From positions 124,001 to 188,000 of the forward strand of contig CAWADG010000014.1 of assembly GCA_963780815.1 (NCBI GenBank): 64,000 nucleotides of DNA. Reading direction: 5' to 3'. The notes under the pieces are model-generated. The model saw only the letters and a program-made list of their open reading frames with translations. It ran no database searches and was not told where the DNA came from. This DNA comes from VRUE01 sp963780815 (GTDB taxonomy: Bacteria; Actinomycetota; Thermoleophilia; Solirubrobacterales; 70-9). A program made the position numbers and the translations under genes. Positions 57,493-64,000 of this stretch are shown piece after piece; position 1 is the stretch's first letter; every line of letters begins with the position of its first letter.

Positions 57493-60279
57493 TCAGCCGC
57501 AGCCGGTGTTGTTGCCGCAGCTCGAGCAGGTGTAGCAGGAGCCGGTGCGCTGCATCATCCCGCCGCACTGGTCGCAGGCAGGCCCGAGGTCGCCGCCGAC
57601 CATCTTGGCGGGACGGACGGGTGGCGTTTCGGTCATCGCCTCGGCCGCGGCGACCGGCTTCGAGTGGCCGTTGCCGCCATTCCCGCCGTTGGCCGGCCCG
57701 GCCGAGCCGCCCGACTCGGCGCCGAGCGCGAGCTGCGCCGTCTCGGCTTCCTGCTTGGCGCGGACGTCCTTGGTCATGATCCCCAGTTCCTCGAGGATCT
57801 CGGGGTCGTCGATGAACCGGCTCGCGACCCAGCGCATGATGTAGTCCGGCATCGATTTGGCGAACGGGATCTCGGGGTTGTTCGTCATCCCCTCGGGCTC
57901 GAAACGCATGTAGCTGAACTTGCGAACGAAGTCTTCGAGCGGGACCCCGTACTGGAGGCCGAGCGAGATCGCCGTCGCGAAGGCGTTCAGCAGCCCCCGC
58001 ATCGTCGAGCCCTCCTTGCCGATGTCGGTGAGGAATATCTCGCCGACCGAGCCGTCGTCGTACTTGCCGGCCGTGATGTAGCCCTCGTGGCCGGCGATCG
58101 AGAACTTGTGGGTGATCGATTCCCGCTCCTGCGGCATCCGTTTGCGCTCCGGCGCCTTCGCGGCCTCCTCGGGGGCCTCCTCCTGGGCGTCGGTGCGGAG
58201 GGCCTGCGCCGTCTTCGATCCGTCGCGGTAGATCGCCAGCGCCTTCAGGCCGCCCTTCCAGCCGCGGGTGTAGGCATCGGCGATGTCCTCGACCGTCGCC
58301 GACTGCGGCAGGTTGACCGTCTTCGAGATCGCGCCGGAGATGAAGGGCTGGGTCGCGGCCATCATGTCGATATGGCCGGTGTGGGAGATCGCTCGCGCGC
58401 CGACCGCCACATCGAAGACCGGCAGGTCCTCGTCCTTGAGCCCGGGAGCGCCGACGATCGTGCCCTGATCGGCGATGTGGGCGTCGATCTGCTCGACCTG
58501 CGGCTCGGCGTATCCGAGCGTCCGCAGCGCCAGCGGCACCGAGCGGTTGACGATCGTCATCTGGCCGCCGCCGACCAGCTCCTTGAACTTGACGAGCGAG
58601 AAGTCGGGCTCGATCCCGGTCGTGTCGCAATCCATCAGGAAGCTGATCGTCCCGGTCGGCGCCAGCACCGTCGCCTGGGCGTTGCGGTAGCCGTGCGCCT
58701 CGCCGAGCTCGACCGCCTCGTCCCAGGCTCGCTGCGCGGCCCCGAGCAGTTCGCCCTTGATCCCGGTCGGGTCGATGTCGTAGGCCGCGTCGCGGTGCAT
58801 CCGCATCACCCCGTTGTGGGGATCGCGGTTGCGCTCGTACTCGTCGTAGGGCCCGGTCGCGCCGGCCGCGATCAGCGCCGACTGGCGGTACGCGCGACCG
58901 GTCATCAGCGCCGTGATCGCGGCGGCGACGTTGCGGCCCGCCTCGGAGTCGTAGGGGAGGCCGTCGGACATCAGCAGCGCGCCGAGGTTGGCGTAGCCGA
59001 GGCCGAGCTGGCGGAACGCGTTGGCGTTCGCGCCGATCTGCTCGGTCGGGTAGCTCGAGTAGCCGACGACGATCTCCTGGGCGAGGAAGACGATGTCGAC
59101 GGCATGCTCGAAGTCCTCGACGTCGAAGCTGCCGTCCTCGCGGCGGAACTTCATCAGGTTGAGCGAGGCCAGGTTGCAGGCCGAGTCGTCGACGTGCATG
59201 TACTCGCTGCACGGGTTCGAGGCGTTGATCCGGCCCGACTCCGGGCTGGTGTGCCAGCGGTTGATGATCGAGTCGTACTGGACGCCGGGATCGGCGCAGC
59301 GCCAGGCGGCGTCGGCGATCTGGCTCATCAGCTCCCGCGCCGGAAGGGTCCTGGTCGGCTCACCGGTCGTGCGCGCGGTCAGGCTCCAGTCCTCTCCGGC
59401 CTCGACCGCCTCCATGAACTCGTCGGTGACCCGCACCGAGTTGTTCGCGTTCTGGTACTGGATCGAGGTGAACCCGTCGCCGTCGATCGACATGTCGAAG
59501 CCGGCGTCGCGCAGGGCCGCGGCCTTCTCCTCCTCCCTCGCCTTGCACCAGATGAAGTCCTCGATGTCGGGATGGTCGACGTCGAGGACGACCATCTTCG
59601 CCGCGCGCCGGGTCTTGCCGCCGGACTTGATCGTCCCGGCCCAGGCGTCGGCGCCGCGCATGAAGCTGACCGGGCCGGACGCGAGCCCGCCCTTCGAGAG
59701 CGGCTCGACCGAGCTGCGGATGTTGGAGAGGTTGATCCCCGAGCCGGAGCCGCCGCGGAAGATCATCCCCTCCTTCGTGTTCCAGTCGAGGATCGACTCC
59801 ATCGAGTCGTCGACGCTGAGGATGAAGCAGGCCGAGCATTGCGGGCGCTCCTCGAATCCGACGTTGAACCAGACCGGCGAGTTGAAGGCGGCCTTCTGGT
59901 TGAGCAGGATCGAGGTCAGCTCGGCCTCGAAGGCATCGGCGTCCTCGGCCGATCCGAAGTAGCCGCCGCCGCGCCCCCACTCGGAGATCGTCCCCGCGAC
60001 GCGGCCGATCATCTGCTTGACGGACCGCTCGCGCTGCTCGCTCCCGAGCTGGCCGCGGAAGTACTTCTGGGCGACGATGTTGGTCGCGTTCTGGGACCAG
60101 CTCTTCGGGAACTCGACCCCGTGCTGGGCGAACGCGGGGCTCTCGGGATCGCCGATGACGGCCTCCCGCGTCTCCCACTCGATCTCGTCGAACGGGTGGG
60201 TCCCCGGCGTCGAGAAGCGCCGCTCTATCGACAGGCCCTGGAGGTCAGTTCGGTTCGTGCTCATAGCGGTCCTCGACAT
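57493..60279 (-). CDS. nrdJ: B12-dependent (class II) ribonucleotide reductase
   Basis: 928 aa. Reduces ribonucleotides with adenosylcobalamin. FNSPVWFNVGFEERPQCSACFILSVDDSM (active-site Cys), FRGGSGSGINLSNIRSS, NASNPCSEYMHVDDSACNLASLNL with the catalytic N-x-C-x-E set, and GTISFLMDCDTTGIEPDF. A C-terminal Cys-rich tail (ACDQCGGM, CYTCSSCG, NNTGCG) forms a zinc ribbon and probable redox shuttle. The ATG at 60279 follows GAGGAG by 7 nt; an ATG at 60264 is also possible. I saw no cobalamin riboswitch or NrdR box in the 130-nt leader. Confidence 0.96.
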   Translation of the reverse strand: MSRTAMSTNRTDLQGLSIERRFSTPGTHPFDEIEWETREAVIGDPESPAFAQHGVEFPKSWSQNATNIVAQKYFRGQLGSEQRERSVKQMIGRVAGTISEWGRGGGYFGSAEDADAFEAELTSILLNQKAAFNSPVWFNVGFEERPQCSACFILSVDDSMESILDWNTKEGMIFRGGSGSGINLSNIRSSVEPLSKGGLASGPVSFMRGADAWAGTIKSGGKTRRAAKMVVLDVDHPDIEDFIWCKAREEEKAAALRDAGFDMSIDGDGFTSIQYQNANNSVRVTDEFMEAVEAGEDWSLTARTTGEPTRTLPARELMSQIADAAWRCADPGVQYDSIINRWHTSPESGRINASNPCSEYMHVDDSACNLASLNLMKFRREDGSFDVEDFEHAVDIVFLAQEIVVGYSSYPTEQIGANANAFRQLGLGYANLGALLMSDGLPYDSEAGRNVAAAITALMTGRAYRQSALIAAGATGPYDEYERNRDPHNGVMRMHRDAAYDIDPTGIKGELLGAAQRAWDEAVELGEAHGYRNAQATVLAPTGTISFLMDCDTTGIEPDFSLVKFKELVGGGQMTIVNRSVPLALRTLGYAEPQVEQIDAHIADQGTIVGAPGLKDEDLPVFDVAVGARAISHTGHIDMMAATQPFISGAISKTVNLPQSATVEDIADAYTRGWKGGLKALAIYRDGSKTAQALRTDAQEEAPEEAAKAPERKRMPQERESITHKFSIAGHEGYITAGKYDDGSVGEIFLTDIGKEGSTMRGLLNAFATAISLGLQYGVPLEDFVRKFSYMRFEPEGMTNNPEIPFAKSMPDYIMRWVASRFIDDPEILEELGIMTKDVRAKQEAETAQLALGAESGGSAGPANGGNGGNGHSKPVAAAEAMTETPPVRPAKMVGGDLGPACDQCGGMMQRTGSCYTCSSCGNNTGCG

Positions 60280-60409
60280 CAACTGGCTCCTCTCACTGCG
60301 GGCTTTGGGGGGACTGACGAGGATCGTCTTCGAGTCGGACGGAACCCGTCGGCCCAAACCCCGCAAAAGCCGGGATTTCGAAGCCAACTCCCTCTATGGT
60401 GACAAGACG

Positions 60410-61114
60410 ATGGTGCGGGCGAGGGCTGCCGAGAAAGCCGAAACTGCAAAGGAAGTTGCAACCGACGCGCTGGCCGCGGTCAAGCCGAAGCTCCGCGGCG
60501 TCTCCCACGAGTGGGCGTTCTTCGTCTCGCTCGGTCTCGGCGCGGCGCTGATCCTCGCCGCCAAGACCCCGAAGGCGACACTCGCGGTCGGGATCTACGC
60601 CGTCAGCCTCTCGGCGCTGTTCGGGACCAGCGCCCTCTATCACCGCGTCAACTGGACCCGGCCCGAAGCCCGCCTCTGGATGCGGCGCCTCGACCACTCG
60701 ATGATCTTCTTCCTGATCGCGGGGACCTACACGCCGTTCGCGCTGCTGGTCCTCAACGGCGCCCTCGCCGATGCGATCCTGGCCGTCGTCTGGGTGGGCG
60801 CGGTGATCGGCGCGATCGTCGAGATCGTCTGGATCGAACACCCGAAATGGGTCGCGGCGCTCGTCTACATCTCGCTCGGCTGGGTCGCGGTCGTCGCCTT
60901 CCCCGGGCTCTGGGACGAGATCGGGGCCGGCGGGACGCTGCTCGTCGCCGCGGGCGGCCTCCTCTACACGATCGGCGCCGTCGTCTACGCGACCCAGCGC
61001 CCGAACCCGAACCCGCGGGTCTTCGGCTACCACGAGGTCTTCCACCTGTTCGTGATCGCCGCCGCCGCCGCCCATTTCGCGGCGATCGCGTTCTACGCGC
61101 TGCCGGCCTCCTGA
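60410..61114 (+). CDS. HlyIII/adiponectin-receptor-family membrane protein
   Basis: 234 aa, seven TM. Family signature residues: SALYHRVNWTRPEARLWMRRLDHSMIFFLIAGTYTPFALL (Ser, His, Asp of the putative zinc site) and GYHEVFHLFVIAAAAAHFAAI near the C-terminus. Probably a membrane metal-dependent hydrolase; not proven to be a hemolysin. The basic N-terminus of 35 residues precedes TM1. The ATG at 60410 is 9 nt after TATGGT. Confidence 0.9.
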   Translation: MVRARAAEKAETAKEVATDALAAVKPKLRGVSHEWAFFVSLGLGAALILAAKTPKATLAVGIYAVSLSALFGTSALYHRVNWTRPEARLWMRRLDHSMIFFLIAGTYTPFALLVLNGALADAILAVVWVGAVIGAIVEIVWIEHPKWVAALVYISLGWVAVVAFPGLWDEIGAGGTLLVAAGGLLYTIGAVVYATQRPNPNPRVFGYHEVFHLFVIAAAAAHFAAIAFYALPAS

Positions 61115-61128
61115 CCGGACCGCGAGCC

Positions 61129-61161
61129 CTCCGAAATGCGTCCATACGACGCACTTCGGAG
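61129..61161. terminator. Hairpin between convergent HlyIII-like and FMN reductase genes
   Basis: CTCCGAAATGCGTC (61129-61142), loop CATAC, GACGCACTTCGGAG (61148-61161): 13 of 14 pairs, the mismatch being A opposite the C of GCACTT. On the minus strand the loop reads GTATG, as in the hairpin at 18620. Its position suits a bidirectional terminator. Confidence 0.65.
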
Positions 61162-61169
61162 AACTCGGC

Positions 61170-61736
61170 CTAGGCGGCGACCGGCTCGTGCTCGGCCAGG
61201 GGCTCGGCCAAGGCGACGAGCTCGGCGAGGATCTCCTCGAGCCGCTCCGCCTGCACCGGCTCGAGCTCCAGGCGCTCGTCGCGAAGCAGCTCGTGGGCGT
61301 GGGCCACCGGCAGCTCGGCCTCGATCACGCGGCCTCCCATCGCGCCGAGGACCTTGCGCAGCTCGGCCTGCGCCCAGACCCCGCCGAACATGCTCTTCGA
61401 AGCGCCGATCGCGGCCGCCGGCTTGCCGCTCAACGCGCTCTGCCCGCTCGGCCGCGAGGCCCAGTCGAGCGCGTTCTTGAGCTGGCCCGGGAGCGAGTGG
61501 CTGTACTCCGGGGTGGCGACGAGGACCGCGTCGGCGCCCCGGATCGCCTCGCGCAGCTCGCGGACGGCGTCGGGCGCCGGCTCCGCCTCGGCGTCCTCGT
61601 CGAACGGCGGGATCTCGGCCAGCCGCTCGAACACGACCAGCTCCGCTCCCGCGGGCAGCCGCTCGGCGGCGGTCCGCAGGAGGGCGCTGTTCAGCGAGCC
61701 GCGGCGCAGGCTCCCGGAGATGCCGAGGACGCGCAC
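61170..61736 (-). CDS. NADPH-dependent FMN reductase
   Basis: 188 aa flavodoxin-like fold: VLGISGSLRRGSLNSALLRTAAE phosphate loop, ATPEYSHSLPGQLKNALDWASRP and KPAAAIGASKSMFGGVWAQAELR. Family members reduce quinones, chromate or azo dyes. The GTG at 61736 starts 2 nt after the YceI stop, so the two are one operon, divergent from a MarR gene. Likely a MarR-controlled redox response, by context. Confidence 0.9.
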   Translation of the reverse strand: MRVLGISGSLRRGSLNSALLRTAAERLPAGAELVVFERLAEIPPFDEDAEAEPAPDAVRELREAIRGADAVLVATPEYSHSLPGQLKNALDWASRPSGQSALSGKPAAAIGASKSMFGGVWAQAELRKVLGAMGGRVIEAELPVAHAHELLRDERLELEPVQAERLEEILAELVALAEPLAEHEPVAA

Positions 61737-61738
61737 CC

Positions 61739-62287
61739 CTACTCGTCCTCCTTGACGAGCTCGAGCTCGACCGCGATCCGGACCTCGTGGTCGAGGACCT
61801 CGCCGCCGCTCGGGAGCTCGGCATTCCAATCGAGCCCGAACTCGCGGCGGTCAACCGCAGCCTCGAGCGAGATCCCGACCCGCGCCTTGCCGGCGAGGTC
61901 GGCACCGAGCTCGGCGAACCGCCCGCCGGCCTCTACCTCACGCCTCTGGCCGCCGATCTCGAGCTCGCCGCGGATCCGGACGCTGCCGTCCTCGGCGACG
62001 TCGAGCTCGCTCGAGCGGAAGTCGAGCCGCGGGTGGCGCTCGACATCAAAGAACTCGGGGGAGAGTAGGTGGCCCCGGAGCTGCGGCTCGTCGATCTCGA
62101 TGCTGGCGACGTCGACGCCGCCGACGAGGCTCGGCTCCTCGCCGCCCACCAGGCGCGCCTCGTAGCCGTCGAAGCCGCTGCGGAAGGTCGAGACGCCGTT
62201 GTGGACGACCGCGAAGCCGACGCTGGAGTGGACCGGGTCGACGCTGTAGGTGCCCGCCTCGATCCGGTGCTTGGTCTGTGTCGCCAT
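61739..62287 (-). CDS. YceI-family lipid-binding protein
   Basis: 182 aa lipocalin-like barrel: AGTYSVDPVHSSVGFAVVHNGVSTFRSGFDGYEARL, SPEFFDVERHPRLDFRSSEL, GELEIGGQRREVEAGGRF, EFGLDWNAELPSGG. No signal peptide, so cytoplasmic. Binds isoprenoid quinone-like lipids in known members. The ATG at 62287 has GAAAGGAA 7 nt upstream. Expressed from an AT-rich divergent promoter with marR. Confidence 0.92.
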   Translation of the reverse strand: MATQTKHRIEAGTYSVDPVHSSVGFAVVHNGVSTFRSGFDGYEARLVGGEEPSLVGGVDVASIEIDEPQLRGHLLSPEFFDVERHPRLDFRSSELDVAEDGSVRIRGELEIGGQRREVEAGGRFAELGADLAGKARVGISLEAAVDRREFGLDWNAELPSGGEVLDHEVRIAVELELVKEDE

Positions 62288-62341
62288 CAGAAGTTCCTTT
62301 CGAGAAGTTTGCTTGCCGTAGAAATACTTGTCACAGAAAAC

Positions 62342-62369
62342 ATCATAGCCACAATCTTTGTACCTACAA
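62342..62369 (-). promoter_or_regulatory. Promoter of yceI operon with candidate MarR operator
   Basis: On the minus strand: -35 TTGTAG (62369-62364), 16-nt spacer, -10 TATGAT (62347-62342). The palindrome TTGTACCTACAA (62358-62369) overlaps the -35 and is a natural operator for the divergent MarR protein; a second loose copy ATTG-N9-CAAT lies at 62372-62388. The 100-nt region is strikingly AT-rich. Confidence 0.55.
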
Positions 62370-62399
62370 CTATTGCTTTGACAACAATCTTCTGAGAAC

Positions 62400-62903
62400 A
62401 TGGTCTTCATGGCCGCGACCGCCACCAAGAGGGCAGGCAGGAACGGGTCGAAGGCTCAGGCCGCTCCCGATCCCCATCGCGACGCCTGGCTCGCCCTCTG
62501 CCGCACTCATGCCGGCGTCACCGCTCGTCTCCAGGAGTCCCTGACCGAGGCCGGGTTGCCGCCGCTCGCCTGGTACGAGGTCCTCGACGCCGTCGCCGGC
62601 TCGACGGACCAGCGGCTGAAGATGGGGAACCTCGCCGAGGCCTTGGTGATCAGCCGTGGCGGCCTGACCAAGCTCGTCGACCGCCTGGTCAAGGCCGGTC
62701 TGCTCGAGCGCGCCTTCTGCGCCGACGACCGCCGCGTCAGCTACGCGGTTCTGACCTCCTCGGGGCGCGAGGTCCACACCGAGATGCAGCCTGTCGTCGT
62801 CGGCGAGCTCCGGGCCGCATTCACGACCAGCCTCAGCACCCGCCAGGCCGAAACGCTCCGTGACTCGCTGCGGCGGGTCAACACCGCCGCCTGCCGCGAA
62901 TAA
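62400..62903 (+). CDS. MarR-family transcriptional regulator
   Basis: 167 aa winged helix: helices WLALCRTHAGVTARLQESLTEAGLPPLAWYEVLDAV, recognition region LKMGNLAEALVISRGGLTKLVDRLVKAGLLERA, wing CADDRRVSYAVLTSSGREVH, then a C-terminal dimer helix. A basic N-terminal tail. ATG at 62400 or 62409. Divergent from yceI-FMN reductase, which it most likely represses; the ligand is unknown. Confidence 0.9.
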   Translation: MVFMAATATKRAGRNGSKAQAAPDPHRDAWLALCRTHAGVTARLQESLTEAGLPPLAWYEVLDAVAGSTDQRLKMGNLAEALVISRGGLTKLVDRLVKAGLLERAFCADDRRVSYAVLTSSGREVHTEMQPVVVGELRAAFTTSLSTRQAETLRDSLRRVNTAACRE

Positions 62904-62914
62904 GAAGCCGGGCC

Positions 62915-63661
62915 TCAGGCAATCGCCGAGGCGGCCCGCTCCTTTGCCGCTTCGATCAGCGCCAGCACCTCGGTCTCACGGCCGTCGCGGACCAGGTCGA
63001 CCGGGTCGGGGTCGCCGTTGACGATCTCCTCGAAGAACCGCTTGCGGTCCTGGTAGGTGGGCAGGGTGTCCTTTGCCCAGCCGCGCGCCCCGTTGAGGAT
63101 CACCGCCAGCCGCGCGTACTCCTCGCCGAACAGGTCCGAGATCTCGCGCTTCATCCGTTTTGCCAGCGCCGGGGAGGCCCCGGCGGTCGAGATCGCGATC
63201 GCGAGCGGGCCGCTGCGGACGATCGCCGGCAGGATGAAGTTGCAGAGCGGCGGGACGTCGACGACGTTGACCAGCATCGCCCGCTGCTCGGCGTCGTCGT
63301 AGACGCCGATGTTGACCTCGCTGTCGTCGGTGGCGGCGATCGCCATGAAGGCGCCCTCGAGATCGGCGGCGCCCGCGTAGGGCCGCTTCTCCCACTCGAT
63401 CGACGCCTCCGCGGCGAGCGCCTCCAGCTCGGGGTGGGCGACGGGCGCGATCAGGGTCACGTCGGCGTCGCAGGTCAGCAGCCCCTCGACCTTCTCGAGC
63501 CCGATGTCGCCGCCGCCGATCACCAGGCAGCGCCTCCCCTTCAGCTTCAGGCAGGCGATGTAGAAGGGGGTCTCGAGCATGTCGCGCACGCACGACTGGT
63601 CGCAGATCCCCTTGCGGAGCTGGCAGACGCACTCCTTACCTGCATAGGCCTGAGCCGGCAT
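62915..63661 (-). CDS. Precorrin-2 dehydrogenase / sirohydrochlorin ferrochelatase (Met8p/CysG N-terminal type)
   Basis: 248 aa. NAD-binding CLVIGGGDIGLEKVEGLL, VNVVDVPPLCNFILPAIVRSGPLAIAISTAGASPALAKRMK, and a C-terminal helical dimer part. Oxidises precorrin-2 to sirohydrochlorin (and may insert Fe) for siroheme or B12. An N-terminal extension of 27 residues contains four Cys (KECVCQLRKGICDQSC) not found in the usual family start MLETPFYIACL; if used, it may bind metal. ATG at 63661 or 63580. Confidence 0.88.
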   Translation of the reverse strand: MPAQAYAGKECVCQLRKGICDQSCVRDMLETPFYIACLKLKGRRCLVIGGGDIGLEKVEGLLTCDADVTLIAPVAHPELEALAAEASIEWEKRPYAGAADLEGAFMAIAATDDSEVNIGVYDDAEQRAMLVNVVDVPPLCNFILPAIVRSGPLAIAISTAGASPALAKRMKREISDLFGEEYARLAVILNGARGWAKDTLPTYQDRKRFFEEIVNGDPDPVDLVRDGRETEVLALIEAAKERAASAIA

Positions 63662-63671
63662 CAGCCCTAGG

Positions 63672-64000
63672 TTAGAGGGAGTCGATCGTCAGCCGGAGGC
63701 CCTCCTCGAGCCCGGTCTGCGCCCGCCAGCCGAGCTCGCGCTCGGCGAGCCCCGGGTCGAGCGCGATCCGCTGCACCTCTCCGGTCCGCGGCGGCGCGAA
63801 CTCGGGCTCGAAGTCGTCGCGGCCCGCCAGCTCGCCGAGCCGCGCCGCGAGCTCGAGGACGTCGGTCTCGATCCCGGTGCCGATGTTGATCGCCCCGCTC
63901 GCCTCGGACTCGGCCGCGGCGAGCGCCGCCGCGACGACGTCGCCCACATATATGTAGTCCCGGGTCTGGGTGCCGTCGCCGTACACGGTCGGCCGTCCGC
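63672..64000 (-). CDS. NAD-dependent nucleotide-sugar epimerase, C-terminal part (cut by window edge)
   Basis: The visible 108 residues begin GRPTVYGDGTQTRDYIYVGDVV, the diagnostic strand-turn of extended SDR UDP-glucose 4-epimerase/GDP-mannose dehydratase-type enzymes, then GAINIGTGIETDVLELAARL and RIALDPGLAERELGWRAQTGLEEGL. The Rossmann half with the nucleotide site lies beyond 64000. Probably supplies a sugar nucleotide for envelope polysaccharide. Confidence 0.9.
   Translation of the reverse strand, partial: GRPTVYGDGTQTRDYIYVGDVVAAALAAAESEASGAINIGTGIETDVLELAARLGELAGRDDFEPEFAPPRTGEVQRIALDPGLAERELGWRAQTGLEEGLRLTIDSL

Noticed and set aside
57346..60402. 1018-codon open frame on the plus strand opposite nrdJ
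   Set aside because: Antisense shadow of a high-G+C gene; the product is Arg/Asp/Val-rich with no recognisable domain, while the minus strand encodes a clear NrdJ.
60280..60409. Cobalamin riboswitch or NrdR box before nrdJ
   Set aside because: No B12-box-like sequence, no paired ACACTATATATAGTGT-type sites; only a plain leader was seen.

Overview
This is about 70% G+C DNA with dense, often overlapping genes, many GTG starts and short spacers. The content is typical of Actinomycetota, and I infer Thermoleophilia (Solirubrobacterales-like). The grounds are a B12-dependent NrdJ, a Kgd-like 2-oxoglutarate dehydrogenase E2 part, a decaprenyl-phosphate phosphoribosyltransferase homologue, and two secreted proteins built on SVGTKQLKSGAVTAAKL-type repeats that I associate with that class. 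I see no rRNA, tRNA, CRISPR array, prophage or insertion sequence. The window looks like an ordinary chromosomal core region. No gene-free stretch exceeds 300 bases.

Layout. 1-7.3 kb: a lipoylated E2 (cut by the left edge), a two-domain SDR / acyl-CoA-reductase-like protein next to an alkylglycerone-phosphate-synthase-like flavoenzyme (a plausible ether-lipid pair), a UbiA-family transferase, a glyoxalase-fold protein and two small unknowns. 7.4-12.4 kb: citrate synthase, PfkB-family kinase, quinone oxidoreductase and DEAD-box helicase. 12.4-24.7 kb: a histidine kinase/CheY pair, APH-family phosphotransferase, two tandem secreted repeat proteins, acyl-CoA dehydrogenase, RibD-like reductase, sulfotransferase, flippase-like membrane protein and several small proteins. 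24.7-27.7 kb: a double-length ThyX, a VOC protein and an AEC transporter. 27.8-42.7 kb: a complete 14-gene nuoA-N operon (respiratory complex I) on the minus strand. 42.8-50.5 kb: small redox and housekeeping genes (deazaflavin reductase, flavin reductase, cytochrome c lipoprotein, SerRS, LuxR-type regulator, MsrB, thioesterase, MFS, HAD phosphatase). 50.5-57.4 kb: a LolD/FtsX-type ABC exporter, esterase, P450 and two envelope proteins. 57.5-64 kb: NrdJ, a HlyIII-like membrane protein, YceI with an FMN reductase and a divergent MarR regulator, siroheme-branch dehydrogenase, and an epimerase cut by the right edge.

Most unusual signals. (1) Many start codons sit only 6-9 nt downstream of a TANNNT-like -10 hexamer, which suggests leaderless or near-leaderless mRNAs. 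At divergent gene pairs the two -10 hexamers repeatedly share the same central TA, forming compact bidirectional promoters. (2) Three genes are preceded by a leaderless mini-ORF starting MSAE(L/R), whose stop touches the start codon of the main gene. (3) The nuo operon is peppered with palindromic elements: a three-copy GCCGCC...GGCGGC family, plus inverted repeats lying in-frame within nuoG and nuoD. They lengthen NuoF, NuoG and NuoD and create a 37-aa ORF between nuoH and nuoI, reminiscent of palindromic elements that invade coding sequence. (4) Several gene junctions carry long, nearly perfect hairpins, some sharing a GCACTT arm and a GTATG loop.
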